Of a stretch of 15,025 nucleotides of DNA, positions 13,603 through 15,025 are shown in pieces. Positions within the stretch are counted from its first letter, which is position 1, and each line of letters begins with the position of its first letter. The notes beneath the pieces were generated by a model. It worked only from the letters and a program-made list of their open reading frames with translations. It ran no database searches and was not told the origin of the DNA. The position numbers and the translations under genes are program-made. Location: positions 1 through 15,025 of the forward strand of contig JAOZQC010000021.1 of assembly GCA_029932425.1 (NCBI GenBank). The letters run 5' to 3'. The DNA is from Planctomycetota bacterium. GTDB taxonomy: Bacteria > Planctomycetota > JAJSAM01.

Positions 13603-14994
13603 ATGTCCGAAGTCTCCGGGTTCCGCCGTTTCCTGGCCCTTCTCCGGTCGAACTGGCTGTCGCGGTCGGGGGCGGTCCTCACCACGATCTCGTTCCTCGC
13701 GATGATCACCCTCTTCCTGGCGCAGGGCATCGGTCTCTGGAACGGTCCCTACGCCGGCCTGGTGACGTTCCTCGTGCTGCCCGGGCTCTTCGTCCTCGGG
13801 CTCCTGGTGATCCCTCTTGGCCTCTTCCTCTACCGCCGCCGGGCCCGGGAGAGGATCCAGGTGCTGGTCACCCGTCCCCTCCCCCTCCTCCGGATCATCG
13901 GGATCCTCACCATCATCAACATCGTCGTGGCCTCGACGGCCGGGTACCAGGGGCTTCACTACATGGACTCCGTGGAGTTCTGCGGAACCCTGTGCCACCG
14001 GGTGATGGAACCCCAGTACCGGGCCTACCTCGATTCCCCCCACGCCCGGGTGGCCTGCGTGGACTGCCACATCGGAACGGGGGCCTCCTGGTTCGTGAAG
14101 TCGAAGCTCTCCGGGGTGAGGCAGGTCTTCGCCGTCCTCTTCGACACCTACGAGCGGCCCATTCCCACCCCGGTGAAGAACCTGCGGCCGGCCCGCGAGA
14201 CCTGCGAGCAGTGTCACTGGCCCGAGAAGTTCACGAGCGATCGGCTGGTGGTGCGGCGGCGGTTCAGGCCGGACCGCGGGAACACGGAGACCACGAGCGT
14301 CCTCGTCATGAAGACGGGGGGCGTCCGGCCCGACGGCACCGCCACCGGCATCCACTGGCACGTGCACCAGGGCATCGAGGTGACCTACGTGGCCACCGAC
14401 GAGCAACGCCGCGAGATCCCCTGGGTCCGGCTTCTCGACAAGGAGACGGGAGAGGCCGTGATCTACACCGTTCCCGGCACGGACCCCGACCGGCCCCCCC
14501 CGGGAGAGGTCCGGACCATGGACTGCGTGGACTGTCACAACCAGCCGAGCCACATCTACCAGCGGGCGGCGGATGCGCTGGACCGGGCGCTGGCCGCGGG
14601 GACCATCTCGCCCCGGCTTCCCTGGATCAAGAAGATCGGGCTCGAGGTCCTGAAGGAGGCACGCACCGCGGAGGAGATACCCGGCGCCGTCCGCCGGCGC
14701 TACGCGGAGGAGGGCCCCCTCCCCGAGGAGGTCCGCCCCCTGCTCGCGCCCGCCGTCCGGGCCCTCGTGGAGATCCACCGCCGCAACGTCCACCCGGAGA
14801 TGAGCATCGGCTGGGACACCTACCGCTCCTTCACCGGCCACTTCGGCTGCCGCCGGTGCCACGACGACCGCCATTCCTCCCGCGAGGGACGGGTGATCCC
14901 CGTGGACTGCCGCACCTGCCACGTGACCCTGGCCTACCGGGAGGAGAACCCGAAGATCCTGGACGAGCTGGGCATCCGGGAGCCGCCCCGCTGA
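13603..14994 (+). CDS. NapC/NirT-type inner-membrane multiheme cytochrome c (ImcH-like)
   Basis: A likely quinol dehydrogenase of 463 residues feeding electrons to periplasmic cytochromes. Three hydrophobic segments (about residues 18-42, 47-74 and 88-110) precede the heme domain. Heme 1 is attached by a CX3CH motif (CGTLCH, 127) followed by VMEPQY, where Met is a plausible ligand as in NrfH. Five CXXCH motifs follow: CVDCH (152), CEQCH (201), CVDCH (308), CRRCH (416) and CRTCH (436), for six hemes. The SPHARVACVDCH segment, then SWFVKSKLSGVRQV and LRPARETCEQCHWPEKF, is characteristic of NapC/NirT-family proteins of metal-respiring and related bacteria. Geobacter ImcH, a quinol oxidase for high-potential acceptors, is a similar but heptaheme protein. 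It is last in the operon, and no nitrite or nitrate reductase gene is nearby, favouring an electron-conduit role. Stop TGA is at 14992-14994; the final 31 bases show nothing recognisable. Confidence 0.9.
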   Translation: MSEVSGFRRFLALLRSNWLSRSGAVLTTISFLAMITLFLAQGIGLWNGPYAGLVTFLVLPGLFVLGLLVIPLGLFLYRRRARERIQVLVTRPLPLLRIIGILTIINIVVASTAGYQGLHYMDSVEFCGTLCHRVMEPQYRAYLDSPHARVACVDCHIGTGASWFVKSKLSGVRQVFAVLFDTYERPIPTPVKNLRPARETCEQCHWPEKFTSDRLVVRRRFRPDRGNTETTSVLVMKTGGVRPDGTATGIHWHVHQGIEVTYVATDEQRREIPWVRLLDKETGEAVIYTVPGTDPDRPPPGEVRTMDCVDCHNQPSHIYQRAADALDRALAAGTISPRLPWIKKIGLEVLKEARTAEEIPGAVRRRYAEEGPLPEEVRPLLAPAVRALVEIHRRNVHPEMSIGWDTYRSFTGHFGCRRCHDDRHSSREGRVIPVDCRTCHVTLAYREENPKILDELGIREPPR

Positions 14995-15025
14995 GCACTC
15001 GGGGCCCTTCTCCGGCGAGAGCCGT

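Overview
The window is a very GC-rich stretch of a diderm (Gram-negative-type) bacterial genome given over almost entirely to multiheme c-type cytochromes. Seven protein genes are supported, and I count 76 covalent heme-attachment motifs (74 CXXCH, one CX3CH, one CX4CH) in about 15 kb. Signal peptides, a lipoprotein-like N-terminus and an outer-membrane beta-barrel fit an organism with a periplasm and an outer membrane. The gene set resembles that of extracellular-electron-transfer or metal-respiring bacteria (Geobacter- or Shewanella-like logic). Base composition and protein style would suit Acidobacteriota, Myxococcota/Desulfobacterota-like or candidate-phylum bacteria, but I cannot assign a phylum from the sequence alone.

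Layout. (1) 3-1904 (+) is the 3' part of a gene fusing a periplasmic multiheme domain (10 hemes visible) to a five-helix b-type cytochrome, an architecture like Geobacter CbcL. (2) 2093-5320 (-), convergent with it, is an exported 13-heme cytochrome with an N-terminal beta-sandwich region. (3) 5321-5688 is a divergent regulatory region containing a promoter that overlaps an inverted repeat. (4) 5689-6201 (+) is a small tetraheme c554-like periplasmic cytochrome, followed by two strong hairpins. (5) 6356-14994 (+) is an apparent four-gene operon with its own near-consensus promoter: a 22-heme DmsE/MtrA-like cytochrome, an octaheme cytochrome fused to an outer-membrane beta-barrel, a second 13-heme cytochrome (probable lipoprotein, paralogue of gene 2), and a NapC/NirT-type inner-membrane hexaheme cytochrome with three N-terminal helices.

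How they could work together (inference). The two inner-membrane proteins would oxidise quinol. The tetraheme and 22-heme proteins would carry electrons across the periplasm. The cytochrome-porin fusion would pass them through the outer membrane, and the 13-heme proteins would act as terminal or surface cytochromes. The most unusual parts are the 22-heme protein, which reads as a DmsE/MtrA decaheme extended by three extra tetraheme modules, and the single polypeptide joining two of the same tetraheme modules to a porin. Substrate and direction of electron flow cannot be read from the sequence.
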